Both the position numbers and the translations under genes were made by a program. A DNA stretch of 64,000 nt. Source: Pardosa pseudoannulata. Lineage: Eukaryota; Arthropoda; Arachnida; Araneae; Lycosidae. This document shows positions 22,801 through 30,144 of the stretch, piece after piece. The notes below the pieces were generated by a model. It was given only the letters and a program-made list of their open reading frames with translations. It was not told the DNA's origin and searched no databases. The stretch covers positions 5,058,257-5,122,256 of the forward strand of contig CM063509.1 of NCBI GenBank assembly GCA_032207245.1, read 5' to 3'. How positions within the stretch are numbered: the stretch's first letter is position 1; every line of letters begins with the position of its first letter.

Positions 22801-24478
22801 CACTTGCTCTTAAAATGGGGCTTGATATAATGGCATTAAACACTTGAAAAGGGGGATGGGGTGGATTTCGAACGTTTTAAAGAGGACAATATTTTTAGCT
22901 GTGATACGAAGATTATTCATGCCAATTTACTTCAGAATCAGATCTATAGTTTAGGAAAAGATAAACTTTACTCGTTTCAAATTTTGCAAACCCTAACTCA
23001 CCAAAAATCCAATATGGATGCCTCTATCCATTCCAGGTCCAACGGCTTCATAACTTCGAGGACAGACGGGCAGATAACTTAGGCTATTATTGCATTACGA
23101 GAAGAAAATTTAAGGATACACAACATGAAATGTTTATGTGGCCAGGGACATCCTTAACAATACATGAATTTAATGAAATAAAAATAATAAAAATTATAAA
23201 AAGTTGAAAAAATAGTAAACATATTTTAAAAATAATAAAACAACTTTCGGAATAAGAATTTAAAAGAAAAAGCAGAAAATATTAAATTTATTAGACATTG
23301 AAAAAAATTGGCTGCGTCGGGGATAGAACTGTCAACCCGAGAAGTATGACGATCAAGTGGACGAACATTCTACCAAACACACAACACCTGCATGTTATAA
23401 GCGAACTAATTAGAGTATATGAAGTTTCAAGTACAAACTTCATATACTCTATCTTTCTTCATATCTTCAGAAATTTAAATATTACTCGCCTTTGCCATCC
23501 TATCAAGAATGAATTTCATATAGAAAAAAAAGGAAGGATAAGGCTTGAAATAATAGCAATAAACGCTCGAAAAGGGGGGACGGGGTGGATTTCAAACTCG
23601 CTTTCAATTTTGCTAACCCTAACTCATGAAAAATCCAATATGGATGCCTGTATCCATTCCAGGCACAACCACTTCAGAAATTCACAGACAGACAACTTAG
23701 GCTATTATTATATAGGGGATATTTCAAAAGCTCATCAAACAAAGCATTTCAAACAGTGTACAGATAACTTGATTGTGTTCCAGATTTTAATAAGTAAAAT
23801 GTAATTTGTACAATCAGTCTAATGGAATATTGTTTATTTAATGTTGTAAGTTTTATATTAACCACACTTGAAATTATTTCACAGTTAAAACTAAATTGGA
23901 TCGGATGAAATGAAATCTGAGGAGAAAGACAAAGCAAATAAAGTAATTTGAAATTGAATAAAATAATTCTCAAAACAGTATAAAATTTTAATGAAAAGCT
24001 TGAAATTTCCATTACTTAAAATTCTACTATTTTTTAAAATTAGAATCTGCATAAAATATATTAACATTGTTTTATGTTTAGAAGGATTCATTAATTGACA
24101 AATTATTTTATTAAATTAATCAGCTTGTCTTTTAAAAATTACTTCAGACAGTCATAATAAAATTTCTAACCACTTATAGTTATATGTGTTTTAATAAAGC
24201 AATTTAAGAAGTTGTTAAAATTAATACAAATAAATTTTAATATAACACCAATAACAAAAATGCTTTCAATATTTGTTTACTTGTTTTACAGATGATGTGG
24301 GTGTAGCGACTCCAGGCTTCTTAAACTGATCTTGGTTCAGATTTTCTGACTTCAGATTCTCTACTTTGGTAACATTTGATCCACTGTCACCAGTATTTGG
24401 TCTTATATCAGGTTTGATTGCTCCAGTTAATAACTTGTTCTCAAAGCTATTTTGATCAGAAAGCTCATTTGATGCCAT
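4198..24478 (-). CDS. Aurora-1: Aurora A-like Ser/Thr kinase, 424 aa, eight coding exons
   Basis: Mitotic serine/threonine kinase of the Aurora family, which acts at centrosomes and spindles. Coding exons in order are 24478-24281, 21914-21723, 19152-19082, 16648-16534, 13962-13883, 10295-10157, 7683-7303 and 4296-4198 (stop TAA). All have AG acceptors and GT donors and the phases agree, giving 424 codons. Residues 1-154 form a low-complexity N-terminal tail with a KEN motif at 97-99. The kinase domain has the Gly loop GQGKFG (170-175), catalytic Lys192, C-helix Glu211, hinge EYA (241-243), HRD Asp286 with DIKPEN, and DFG Asp304. Numbering is human Aurora A plus 30. C-helix segment [16 protein letters not shown] resembles Aurora A more than B. 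Activation loop reads [10 protein letters not shown]: His315 and Ser318 replace the usual Arg and Thr. All catalytic residues are present, so it looks functional. Aurora-2 lies upstream on the same strand. Confidence 0.93.
4959..5581. mobile_element. hAT-like MITE, 623 bp, 6-bp TSD
   Basis: Perfect 13-bp terminal inverted repeats (CAGGCATGAAAGT ... ACTTTCATGCCTG) flanked by AATAAT on both sides (4953-4958 and 5582-5587). No transposase frame. Holds a C9 run at about 5466. Confidence 0.75.
6083..6252 (-). repeat. tRNA-derived SINE, degenerate
   Basis: Shares TGGTTTGGAGTGCTACAGTC, a GAGACTGGGATCTACTGCTT-like body and a degraded B box (GTGGGATTCAAATC) with the better copy at 12579-12756. The tRNA-like head is at the right, so transcription would be on the minus strand. 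Confidence 0.7.
6382..7200. mobile_element. TA-flanked inverted-repeat transposon derivative, 819 bp
   Basis: Left end CTCTAATTTTCAGCGTATAA and right end (reverse complement) CCCTAATTTTCGGCGTATAA, flanked by TA at 6380-6381 and 7201-7202. Inner copies of the ATAATCCACAG motif occur near both ends. TA targets point to the Tc1/mariner/pogo group. No transposase. Confidence 0.75.
7303..7683 (-). CDS. Aurora-1 coding exon 7 (catalytic and activation loops)
   Basis: A 381-nt exon for residues 266-392. It contains [16 protein letters not shown] (Asp286 catalytic), [12 protein letters not shown] (Asp304), the activation segment [16 protein letters not shown] and the helix-F region [20 protein letters not shown]. 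Acceptor TCTAG, donor GTAATT after a Arg codon. At the position of human Thr288 there is Ser318, and His315 replaces the -3 arginine. Aurora-2 keeps RRTTMCGT here. Confidence 0.95.
7857..9006. mobile_element. 6-bp-TSD hAT-like family, copy 1 (carries a nested insertion)
   Basis: Starts CAGGCTTGCAACTGCTGAGG and ends AATTGCACGCCTG. Perfect 6-bp TSD CTACTA at 7851-7856 and 9007-9012. A GGTGAGAAAAGTGACAAA-type motif near the left end is repeated at the right end. A separate element (7929-8396) sits inside. Aurora-1 intron. Confidence 0.88.
7929..8396. mobile_element. Nested element with direct repeats, 468 bp
   Basis: Bounded by TGACTAAA on both sides (7921-7928, 8397-8404), which fits an 8-bp TSD and interrupts a point that is continuous in the sister copies. 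Near its ends are CAACTCCTCTTC (about 7961) and GAAGAGGAGTTG (about 8380), a 12-bp inverted pair. Inside are three tandem units of about 58 bp with GTTCTGCAAAGATCGGTC (from about 7989). Confidence 0.65.
10157..10295 (-). CDS. Aurora-1 coding exon 6 (hinge)
   Basis: A 139-nt exon for residues 220-265, starting [16 protein letters not shown] and including the hinge [16 protein letters not shown]. It ends FDEKRAAN at donor [17 protein letters not shown] is an Aurora signature. Confidence 0.93.
10615..11060 (-). pseudogene. mariner-type transposase relic
   Basis: On the minus strand, around 10690-10620, the frame reads [11 protein letters not shown], close to the mariner HPPYSPDLAPCD motif that holds the third catalytic Asp. 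Just upstream [11 protein letters not shown] resembles the HDNA region of the second Asp. Further up (about 11030-10890) are pieces like KADENIQ and NVLDIN. Several stops and shifts. No termini found. Confidence 0.6.
11379..11620. mobile_element. piggyBac-like MITE, 242 bp with TTAA ends
   Basis: TTAACCCTTTCATGGGCC at the left and GGCCCACAAAAGGGTTAA at the right: an inverted repeat of about 16 bp with TTAA at both borders, the piggyBac target. No coding capacity. Confidence 0.78.
11713..12350. repeat. Possible hAT-like MITE rich in ATATC/GATAT
   Basis: Left TAGTGCTGGTTGATATC and right (reverse complement) TAGGGTTGGATTG are similar, and the inside is dense in GATAT/ATATC. I could not find a clear TSD, so the limits and class are uncertain. 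Confidence 0.35.
12579..12756 (-). repeat. tRNA-derived SINE, best-preserved copy
   Basis: On the minus strand the head reads GATGGCCGAATGGTTAGATT (A-box-like) then GTGGGATCGAATCCCAC (B-box-like), followed by a body ending CCATTGTGCTCCAAACCAAA. This is the usual tRNA-head SINE layout. Relatives at 6.1, 18.3, 31.2, 36.1, 36.3, 43.0 and 45.0 kb. Confidence 0.82.
12760..13880. other. Intron sequence, no feature seen
   Basis: AT-rich part of the Aurora-1 intron between coding exons 5 and 6. I recognise no repeat ends, motifs or conserved frame here. Confidence 0.5.
13883..13962 (-). CDS. Aurora-1 coding exon 5 (C-helix)
   Basis: An 80-nt exon for residues 193-219, [12 protein letters not shown] to EIEIQSHL plus a split Arg codon. 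Glu211 is the C-helix glutamate that pairs with Lys192. Acceptor AAATAG, donor GTAAAT. Confidence 0.92.
14293..14832. mobile_element. hAT MITE, 540 bp
   Basis: Starts CAGGGGTACCCAACC and ends GGTTGGGCATGCCTG. Subterminal GGTGGGCC and GGGCCGCAGG are typical of hAT ends. Flanking 8-mers GTCTAATG and GGCTATTG agree at six of eight places, an eroded TSD. Confidence 0.75.
15462..16102. mobile_element. hAT element, 641 bp, 8-bp TSD
   Basis: Ends CAGGGTTGG and CCAATCCTG, flanked by ATTGAAAT and ATTTAAAT (seven of eight). Same family as 1854-3191 but lacking its central segment. TGATTTAAATCA-rich ends. Carries the hAT dimerisation fragment below. Confidence 0.85.
15635..15829 (-). pseudogene. hAT transposase dimerisation-domain fragment
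   Basis: About 64 codons: [20 protein letters not shown], then [20 protein letters not shown]. This matches the C-terminal end of hAT transposases, where SSAxxERxFSxxG and the LxxEKxxKLVFLxxxLN-type tail mediate dimerisation. Catalytic RNase-H-like part absent. Confidence 0.85.
16534..16648 (-). CDS. Aurora-1 coding exon 4 (glycine loop and catalytic Lys)
   Basis: A 115-nt exon for residues 155-192. It opens [16 protein letters not shown], carries the nucleotide loop GQGKFGNV and ends VVALK, where Lys192 is the ATP-anchoring lysine. Acceptor TTACAG, donor GTAAGA. The same exon limits occur in Aurora-2. Confidence 0.93.
17291..18244. mobile_element. hAT-like element, right end interrupted by a SINE
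   Basis: Left end CAGGGTTGGCTTGATTTGCCCAACCCG. Near 18220 the complementary ACTGGGTTGAGTTTTTC appears, and a SINE starts just beyond it. Probably one element whose terminus was lost, but the right limit and TSD cannot be set. Confidence 0.5.
18245..18378 (-). repeat. tRNA-derived SINE, partial
   Basis: CTAATAAAACCAGGATCTAC, CATCCATCCCAACAGTGAGATTCAAA and the degraded head correspond to 12620-12756. The far tail is missing. Confidence 0.65.
19082..19152 (-). CDS. Aurora-1 coding exon 3
   Basis: A 71-nt exon for residues 131-154, starting [11 protein letters not shown] and ending TTTAQS plus a split Gly codon. Acceptor CATAG, donor GTAAGC. It is the proline-rich linker just before the kinase domain. 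The matching Aurora-2 exon is 59 nt ([11 protein letters not shown]), shorter by four codons. Confidence 0.85.
19450..20506 (+). mobile_element. 5-bp-TSD family, longest copy, 1057 bp
   Basis: CAGGGTTCTCACTCTTTTTC at the left and CCGTGGGAACCCTG at the right, with TSD ATTAT (19445-19449 and 20507-20511). Subterminal TTAAGGA-type motifs are repeated at both ends. The middle has (TA)n(TG)n (about 19805-19874) followed by TACTAGCTGATTATAGCC. No transposase frame. CAG..CTG ends with a 5-bp TSD resemble the hAT5 subgroup; the assignment is tentative. Confidence 0.85.
19805..19874. repeat. Microsatellite (TA)n(TG)n
   Basis: A TA run followed by a TG run, inside the transposon and abutting its ACTAGCTGATTA module. 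Confidence 0.95.
21723..21914 (-). CDS. Aurora-1 coding exon 2 (KEN-box exon)
   Basis: Encodes residues 67-130, from [17 protein letters not shown] to [10 protein letters not shown], phase 0 at both ends, between acceptor TTTAG and donor GTAAGA. It contains the KEN triplet (residues 97-99) in [14 protein letters not shown] motif is a known APC/C-Cdh1 degron and occurs in the N-terminal tail of Aurora A. Aurora-2 keeps the same GKENKIAKQ at 52.1 kb. Confidence 0.9.
21995..22804. mobile_element. pogo-like MITE, about 810 bp
   Basis: TA then CAGTGAAACCGGCTTAAGAAG at the left, and CTTCTTAAGCGGGTTTCACT at the right. The 20-bp inverted repeat begins CAG after TA as in pogo/Tigger elements. The last bases of the right end are mutated. 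CTTCTTA motifs recur inside the ends. Confidence 0.75.
22821..23091. repeat. MITE-like family M (copy 1)
   Basis: CTTGATATAATGGCATTAAA at the start, then GGGGTGGATTTCGAACGTTT, CCAATATGGATGCC and TCCATTCCAGGTCCAAC, ending ACTTAGGCTATTATT. Further copies at 23543-23711 and 31582-32415. Ends form a short imperfect inverted repeat (ATAATAGCCT). Family unknown to me. Confidence 0.65.
23305..23378 (-). repeat. tRNA-like sequence (SINE head or tRNA pseudogene)
   Basis: On the minus strand TTTGGTAGAATGTTCGTCCA resembles an A box region and CAGTTCTATCCCCGACG a B box region, and a T run follows, as at a Pol III stop. No intact cloverleaf is apparent, so I do not call it a functional tRNA. Confidence 0.45.
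23411..23451. repeat. Perfect 17-bp hairpin with 7-nt loop
   Basis: TAGAGTATATGAAGTTT, loop CAAGTAC, then the exact reverse complement. Located between the tRNA-like sequence and the second family-M copy. Confidence 0.9.
23543..23711. repeat. MITE-like family M (copy 2, internally deleted)
   Basis: GGCTTGAAATAATAGCAATA ... GGGGTGGATTTC, then directly ACTCGCTTTCAATTTTGCTA and the shared right half. It lacks about 110 bp present in copies 1 and 3. Confidence 0.65.
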
Positions 24479-24485
24479 TGTTAAA
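24281..24485 (-). CDS. Aurora-1 first coding exon
   Basis: Acceptor TCTAG lies directly before 24485, and the ATG (24478-24476) is 7 nt into the exon. The donor GTAAAC follows 24281. It encodes residues 1-66, starting [12 protein letters not shown] and ending TPTSSVKQ. The start is supported because Aurora-2 begins with the same MASNE...SDxNSF at the same distance from its acceptor. The open frame continues upstream but that part lies in the intron. Confidence 0.9.
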
Positions 24486-25059
24486 CTAGATTTATGAAAG
24501 CAATACACTTTTGTTAGTAATATGAACATAAAACAAGAAGAGAAAAATTAATTTAAATTCCTAAAATAGCTTAAAATTTAATTTCTGAAAAGAAAAAAAA
24601 AAAGATCTGTTCCACTATTACAATCAAACTTTACTTTAAAAGCATGTTAAAATAAGTTATATATATTTGCTAGAAGAAATTCATTTTTTAAATATATTAA
24701 AACTAAAATCTCATTTAAACTAGTGTCAAATTCAAACTATATTTTTCAACAAGTAAAAATAAATGTTTATTTATTAAAGAACCAGGGTGATTAGGTTTCT
24801 GACGTTTGACAACTTTATCTGTTATGTCAAAAACCTACTACTCAAAAAATGTCAACTTACAAAATTTGTGTTATCTACTATTGTAATAAAATTAGTTAAC
24901 AGCAAGCCTTTCACTATTATATATTAGTTATCGTTAATTACTTAACTATTCAAACATTTTTCAAAAGTACTATTTTACTTTGAACAATATACTATACAAT
25001 TATTTTATTACTAATCAATTATAAATTCATTAACTATTAATTATAGACAAATCAATAAG

Positions 25060-25758
25060 CAGTCAGTACCGTTTATAGGGTCACTCACTTTTAACGTCAC
25101 CCTGCTTATATAGTCAGTTTTCTAAAGTCTCGTCTAACTTAATAGGAAACATGTGTTAAAGTACACCGCTTATACAGTCATTTTCTTTTTCTTGTTAGCG
25201 GTTATAGCGGTTAGCGGTTTTCTTGTTAGCGGTTCCCTCCCTTTCCCCCTTTCTTGTTTGTGTAGACATCACCTCTATTGTCCCCTGACAAGAGGTAGAC
25301 ATCTGTCTGTTTATTGCTTGAAGTTATCTCTCCCTGGTTAAGTTGAAACGGAGACGAAACAAGTAAAGGAAAATTTTGTTGCATTTGGATCCTACGTCAC
25401 GAATAAGAACGTTCATTTTTTAATTATGGCTTCGAAAAGAAAGAATTTATCATTTGCTGCCAAAAATGAATTGATTGAAAATTTTAAAAAATCTAATCTT
25501 TCAAAGGCTCCTTTCACCAAAGCAAATTCGATTCCCCTGACGACATTAAACAACATTTTAGCTGACAAACTTGGGTCCTCAAGTGTTGAAATCGGTGATC
25601 AACAAAGAAAATGTCAGCGCTTGTCACCCTATGAAAATGTGGATAAGGATCTTCTATTTTGGATTAAAAATGCATGGTATATGCATATACAATAGGATTG
25701 TATTGTTCAGCATATGGTTTCTGGACTGCTAAGCTGACCATATAACAAATACAGACTG
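25060..25758 (+). mobile_element. Tigger/pogo-like element, deleted, N-terminal transposase only
   Basis: Left CAGTCAGTACCGTTTATAGG and right (reverse complement) CAGTCTGTATTTGTTATATG. TA follows the right end; the left TA is mutated. A 190-bp deletion derivative with the same ends is at 38933-39122. Lies in the Aurora-1 5' UTR intron. Confidence 0.8.
25426..25695 (+). pseudogene. Tigger transposase N-terminal (CENP-B-type DNA-binding) fragment
   Basis: An open 89-codon frame starting MASKRKNLSFAAKNELIENF and continuing with SKAPFTKANSIPLTTLNNIL. This is the psq/CENP-B N-terminal helix-turn-helix of Tigger transposases, followed by the start of the second DNA-binding part (YENVDKDLLFWIKNA). 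The frame then stops: the DDE catalytic domain is absent. Upstream 25210-25425 may be its leader. Confidence 0.8.
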
Positions 25759-26194
25759 TATAACAGCAAGCCTTTTTTTTTTAAATCAATATAAATAACC
25801 TAAAAACATGCATGATTTTAAAAGTTTTTAATTTTCATTTGCACGTATAATTTCATTAATTGTTTTTTAAAAGTTTAAAAAAATTAAAATGCCATATTTA
25901 TAGTAAAAATATTTCTTATTCATTTCACCATACTATTTTAATGATTTTGCAAATTTGATTTATTCTGTAACATGGTAGAAAGGATTAAAAAGTAACATCC
26001 AATCTTCTGAGTTTGTTACTATGACTATTATTCCTCTTTTTTGTCCACCAAGTTCAGCTTCCATTGAAAAAGATTTTTTTTTTCAACCTTTGAATATATA
26101 CATTTCAAAACTTTTTAAATATCTTAGGTATCTCTCAGCAATTGACGATTAATTTTAACAGCATAGAACACAATTACTTCAATTACATAAAATA

Positions 26195-26943
26195 CAGTAG
26201 AATCTCTTTTTAATGACACCACGATACAACAACCCCTTTGTTAGAGCGACCACCTTAAACAGTCCCAATTATTTTACAATAGAAGTAATGTTAATTTTGA
26301 ATCATTACAACAACAATAAGCACATTATTTTTCGTTATAACAACTGCCAATTTTAGTCTGCAGAACTCATGAGCAAGTGGGCTTTTGTATTGTGGTGCAA
26401 CTTCAAGAAACCTGTACTTCTGTCTTTGTGTTTGCTTAGAGGGGAGGGGGCGTGACAAAAAGGGGAGAACTAAATCTTCAATTATCTTTTGATGAGTTTG
26501 TTACGGAAGACTAAACTTTACAATGCTGAAGAGAAAATTGGAATAAGGATAATTTTATTGCCCTTTTACTGGAAATGAAGAAATCTGTGATTCCGACAAC
26601 AGAGAAGAAATCGTCCAAGATTTTGAAAAAGTGAATGGAAAGGAAACCTTCAATTCAATCAGTGCCTTGAGTCGATATTTTGAAGGACAATTGAATTCTG
26701 AAGATTTCCTTCAAAATCTAACAGATATGGAATCGGTGATAATGAAAAATTCCCAAATGAACTTGAAACAGGCGTCCATCAAAGACTTTTTTTCAAAAAT
26801 TCAGTAATAGAAATGCAAATAAATAGAAGTGTTTTCTAGGTATGTACTGTTGCATCATTTCTTTGCTCTTTTTTTTTTTTAATTTATTACAACGACCATA
26901 TGATGTTGGTCCCACAGGGGGTCGTTATACTGAGGTTCTACAG
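26195..26943 (+). mobile_element. pogo/Tigger-like element, 749 bp, C-terminal transposase only
   Basis: CAGTAGAATCTCTTTTTAATG at the left and GAGGTTCTACTG-type right end (ACTGAGGTTCTACAG), with TA at 26193-26194 and 26944-26945. GTCGTTATA and ACGACC-type subterminal motifs near the right end. Deleted for most of the transposase. Confidence 0.8.
26574..26807 (+). pseudogene. Tigger transposase C-terminal tail
   Basis: 77 codons ending in a stop: NEEICDSDNREEIVQDFEKV ... LSRYFEGQLNS ... NLKQASIKDFFSKIQ. The acidic helical segment ending in Q.xIxDFFxK is the usual Tigger/jerky-type C-terminus. Stops lie upstream in this frame. Confidence 0.7.
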
Positions 26944-26949
26944 TACAAT

Positions 26950-28430
26950 TAAAAGTAATCTATTGCTCTTATTTATATTTATGTTTTAAATGCCATATCT
27001 AGAATTTTAGGAATTTTATGGTTTAATACAGTTTGTTTAAATACATGTTACATATAAGACCATACTCAACTACATAAAACACTTTCCTTAAATGTATAAA
27101 ACATAAGCAATATTTAAAATATAAAACAAACTTTCTACACCAAAATATAAAAGGATTAGATATTATCAGTAAAATTTTGACAGTTATATATATTAAATGG
27201 GCAAAAATCTTTCAACATTAGACAATTCTGTTAGCTTTTTAAAATTATTTTACTCTGGGTACAAAAAATAACGGGTTACAGTTTTGTTTTTTAATTATAT
27301 CTTAATTATTCAATAACAATCATTATTAATCTCTCAATATTAACAAAATTATTTTTAACAAAGTGTGGAATAAAATGTGCAAATTAAAGTCTAGAAAAGT
27401 ATTTGTAATAAATATGGATGATGAAAAAATTAAAATTAAACAACATCAATATAATAGACATAAGTATAGTTTATCAAAGCTGGAACTAGAGAAGGCATTT
27501 TCCATGGGCACATCAGTCCTAGAGGTGCCATACTATGCACAAAATGCTTGCTAAAGAAGCTCCATGATAAAAATGGAATTCAAGTGAGAACAATTTTCCC
27601 CCCACATAAGAATAGCAAAAATAATAATTTCATAATAAAATAATAAGGTGAATCCTTTAACTCCAACAGGACCAATGTATATTCTTTCTGAAGTAGAAAT
27701 TCTCAAAACACCTAAAGCTTTCTACCAGTTTCAACTAAATAAGTAGCACCATCCATCAAAAGTAATGCACTTTAATGATTTTTCTTCATTCTAAAATCTT
27801 CACAAATGTTAAATGTACTATTTAGTAGAGTATATGTCGATAAGGTAGTGTGTAAACATTAATGCCATCCTATAGAGCTGAGTTAAAGTAATGAATGCAT
27901 GTTCTCATTTTCGTTATTCCAATAGTAAATATATCAAACAAAAAACTTTTGTAGGTTGTGATCCCATTATGATCCCAACATGAAACTTTGAGGATTAATT
28001 AACAATAGTATGAGCAATTTTTGAGATTTTTTTCAAAATTTTAAAAACTTGGCTTTTTGAGAAATTTTAATTTAAATTTTTTAAAAAATTTTCAAGTCAT
28101 CATGTGTTGTATATCATATGAAAGCCCATTAAAAAAGTTTAAAACAACACCTTGCACATATCTCTAGCTTAATTAGGTGAGTAACAAGTGTAATTTAAAG
28201 GTATGCCGATAGTGTATTTTTTAGACAAATCTGGCAACTTTAAAGCCTTATAACTCCCAAACCAATTATTATTTGAACATAAGATTTAGGGATTTTCTTT
28301 ATTACCATGAAGTCACTTACTATACCAAATTTAATCAAAATTGGAGGGGGTCAGGTAGAAACCTTGCGTTAATTTGGTATGGAAATTTTCAAAATCCTCT
28401 TCCCAAAACACCCTGTTTTTCCCACTACTC
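26950..28430. other. Intron sequence, no feature seen
   Basis: AT-rich part of the Aurora-1 5' UTR intron. The stretch 27940-28400 is less AT-rich and could be an old repeat, but I find no ends or coding motif. Confidence 0.45.
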
Positions 28431-28434
28431 ACAA

Positions 28435-29069
28435 CTCTAGCTTTATCACGAAGTTGGCGAGGGCACCCTGTTCTTCAGTCAAGCCGAATATTTATAAAAA
28501 TATGCAATTATTCATCTAATAAGCAAAACTCAAATACTATACAAACCCCTTGCAATAAAAAAAAAAATTATATAAAATCCCAATTATATTGCATTAAACA
28601 ATCGAAGTTATTAATCATAATGCACCTGACATTAGTTATAAGGCACCCTCGATACAAACCAAGAACAATATAGACTATCAGGCATATACATTTCATTAAA
28701 ATACAAATCTTAGGAGAAGTTATCGTTGGCAGAATACAATACAACATACTCTAGCTTTATCGCGAAGTTGGCGAGGGCACCCAGTTCTTCAGTCAAGCCG
28801 AATATTTATAAAAATATGTAATTATTCATCTAATAAGCAAAACTCAAATACTATACAAATCCCTTGCAATAAAAAAAATTATATAAAACCCCAATTATAT
28901 TGCATTAAACAATCGAAGTTATTAATCATAATGCACCTGACATTAGTTATAAGGCACCCTCGATACAAACCAAGAACAATATAGACTATCAGGCATATAC
29001 ATTTCATTAAAAGAAATACAAATCTTAGGAGAAGTTAACGTTGGCCAGTTTTGAATACAATACAACATA
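28435..29069 (+). repeat. Tandem duplication, two units of about 314 bp
   Basis: CTCTAGCTTTATCACGAAGT (28435) and CTCTAGCTTTATCGCGAAGT (28749) start two near-identical units that both run through GGCGAGGGCACCC, AAGCCGAATATTTATAAAAA, AAGGCACCCTCGATACAAAC and GTTATCGTTGGC/GTTAACGTTGGC to GAATACAATACAACATA. Few differences, so the duplication is recent. It sits about 300 bp inside the Aurora-1 first intron. Confidence 0.9.
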
Positions 29070-29372
29070 AATAAAAACAAGAATCAATAAACCGAAATAC
29101 AATAATAAAAAAGTGTTAGGATTTTATTACTGTAGAATTTAAAATAACAAATAAATAAAAGTATGATATATGTAACCGTAATGGAAATGTAAATAAATAT
29201 AAAATACAAAAATAAATATGAAATATTCAGTTTTAAACTGTCAATGTATTATAAACAAAGAATATTAGTGTAAAAACTTTTACATTTACATCTATCTGGG
29301 ACTCAATAACTTTTAGCACATTTATTTACAAAAAATGAATCTTCAAGTAAAAGGAAATTTCAAATTACGTAC

Positions 29373-29445
29373 CACCAGCTGAAAGGTTAACGTATGTTGA
29401 GGTGTTGATATTCTGCTGCTCTGGTGGAATTAAAATTCTCTGTCA
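29373..29445 (-). other. Aurora-1 non-coding first exon and core promoter region
   Basis: The exon ends at a GTACGTAATTTGAAATTT donor (29372 downward). The block about 29360-29440 matches 57205-57290 upstream of Aurora-2: same donor, and similar AACGTA...TGTTGA...GTTGATA and CTGCTGC segments. A shared non-coding exon with its donor is the simplest reading. The transcription start within or above 29440 is not determined, and I see no clear TATA box. Confidence 0.6.
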
Positions 29446-29615
29446 AATGACTGCTCATAAAAGGATATTTTCTGTACATGTTGCGACAGTAATAAAAGTA
29501 AATTACAACCAATGGCAGCACTTATCAAGTTCAAGGTATTCCTAGGGCTAAACAGCTAGTATATATACAGTGATAAATTAATGAATTATGATTTTAAGAA
29601 TTAGTAATGAATTAG

Positions 29616-30144
29616 TGTTGTATAATAACTTGTGTAAATAGTTGTGATCAATTTTTACATTTCGAATCTGTGAGTAGATCTCGCAGTTCAATTAGCGTTG
29701 GCGAAGAATAATGTTTGCTGCATGACGAAAGAGAATAAACGTTGGATTCTAACAGTGAAGTCGGTTTTATTTGTACTTTCTTGGGGGTGCCTCAATAATT
29801 GGTGACTAGCGGACTGTCTATATTATTAGGACTATAATATTCAAGAACGATACCAGACACGAAGCCAAAGGATTCGGCGTTCGAAGCCAGGCAAGTTAGC
29901 ATTAAGATTCCGCCGTTCTGGGGTTAGAAAAACCCGAAATGTAGTTTTTCACAGTGAAGGCTCAGTTCAAGATTAGCGGTATAACTGCTGAAGAAATGAG
30001 ATTCAATTATCTGGTATCACAATTAGATCCAGATTTCTTAAAGAATATCTGAGATACCGTTCAGAGTCAAAACGTATCCATCGATTGTTGACGGGGTTGG
30101 AGCTGTGTGATATGAAGCCCAATCAACTCTGTGTAAAGGATCGT
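29616..30144 (+). pseudogene. Ty3/gypsy-type LTR retrotransposon relic (LTR edge and gag pieces)
   Basis: Two gag-like pieces in different frames: 29960-30052 (ITAEEMRFNYLVSQLDPDF) and 30052-30144 (SESKRIHRLLTGLELCDMKP), with a deletion and stops between. Gypsy-type Gag proteins of arthropods carry both motifs in this order (LxxxLDPD..., then E.KR...LL.G..LGD.KPSQ). Upstream, CTCAATAATTGGTGAC (about 29797) looks like an LTR end plus primer-site region, and a possible LTR start TGTTGTATAATAACTTG is near 29616. No pol or second LTR found. Confidence 0.6.

Noticed and set aside
23298..23804. 168-codon open frame on the plus strand, the longest in the window
   Set aside because: It runs through a tRNA-like sequence, a perfect hairpin and a MITE copy whose other copies have stops or indels. 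No protein motif. Chance frame over repeats.
24479..24529. Upstream in-frame ATG extending the Aurora-1 start
   Set aside because: Lies beyond a TCTAG acceptor, and the extension is not shared with Aurora-2. MASNE is the conserved start.
28374..28673. 99-codon plus-strand open frame
   Set aside because: Enters the tandem duplication and has no conserved features; the second unit does not keep the frame.
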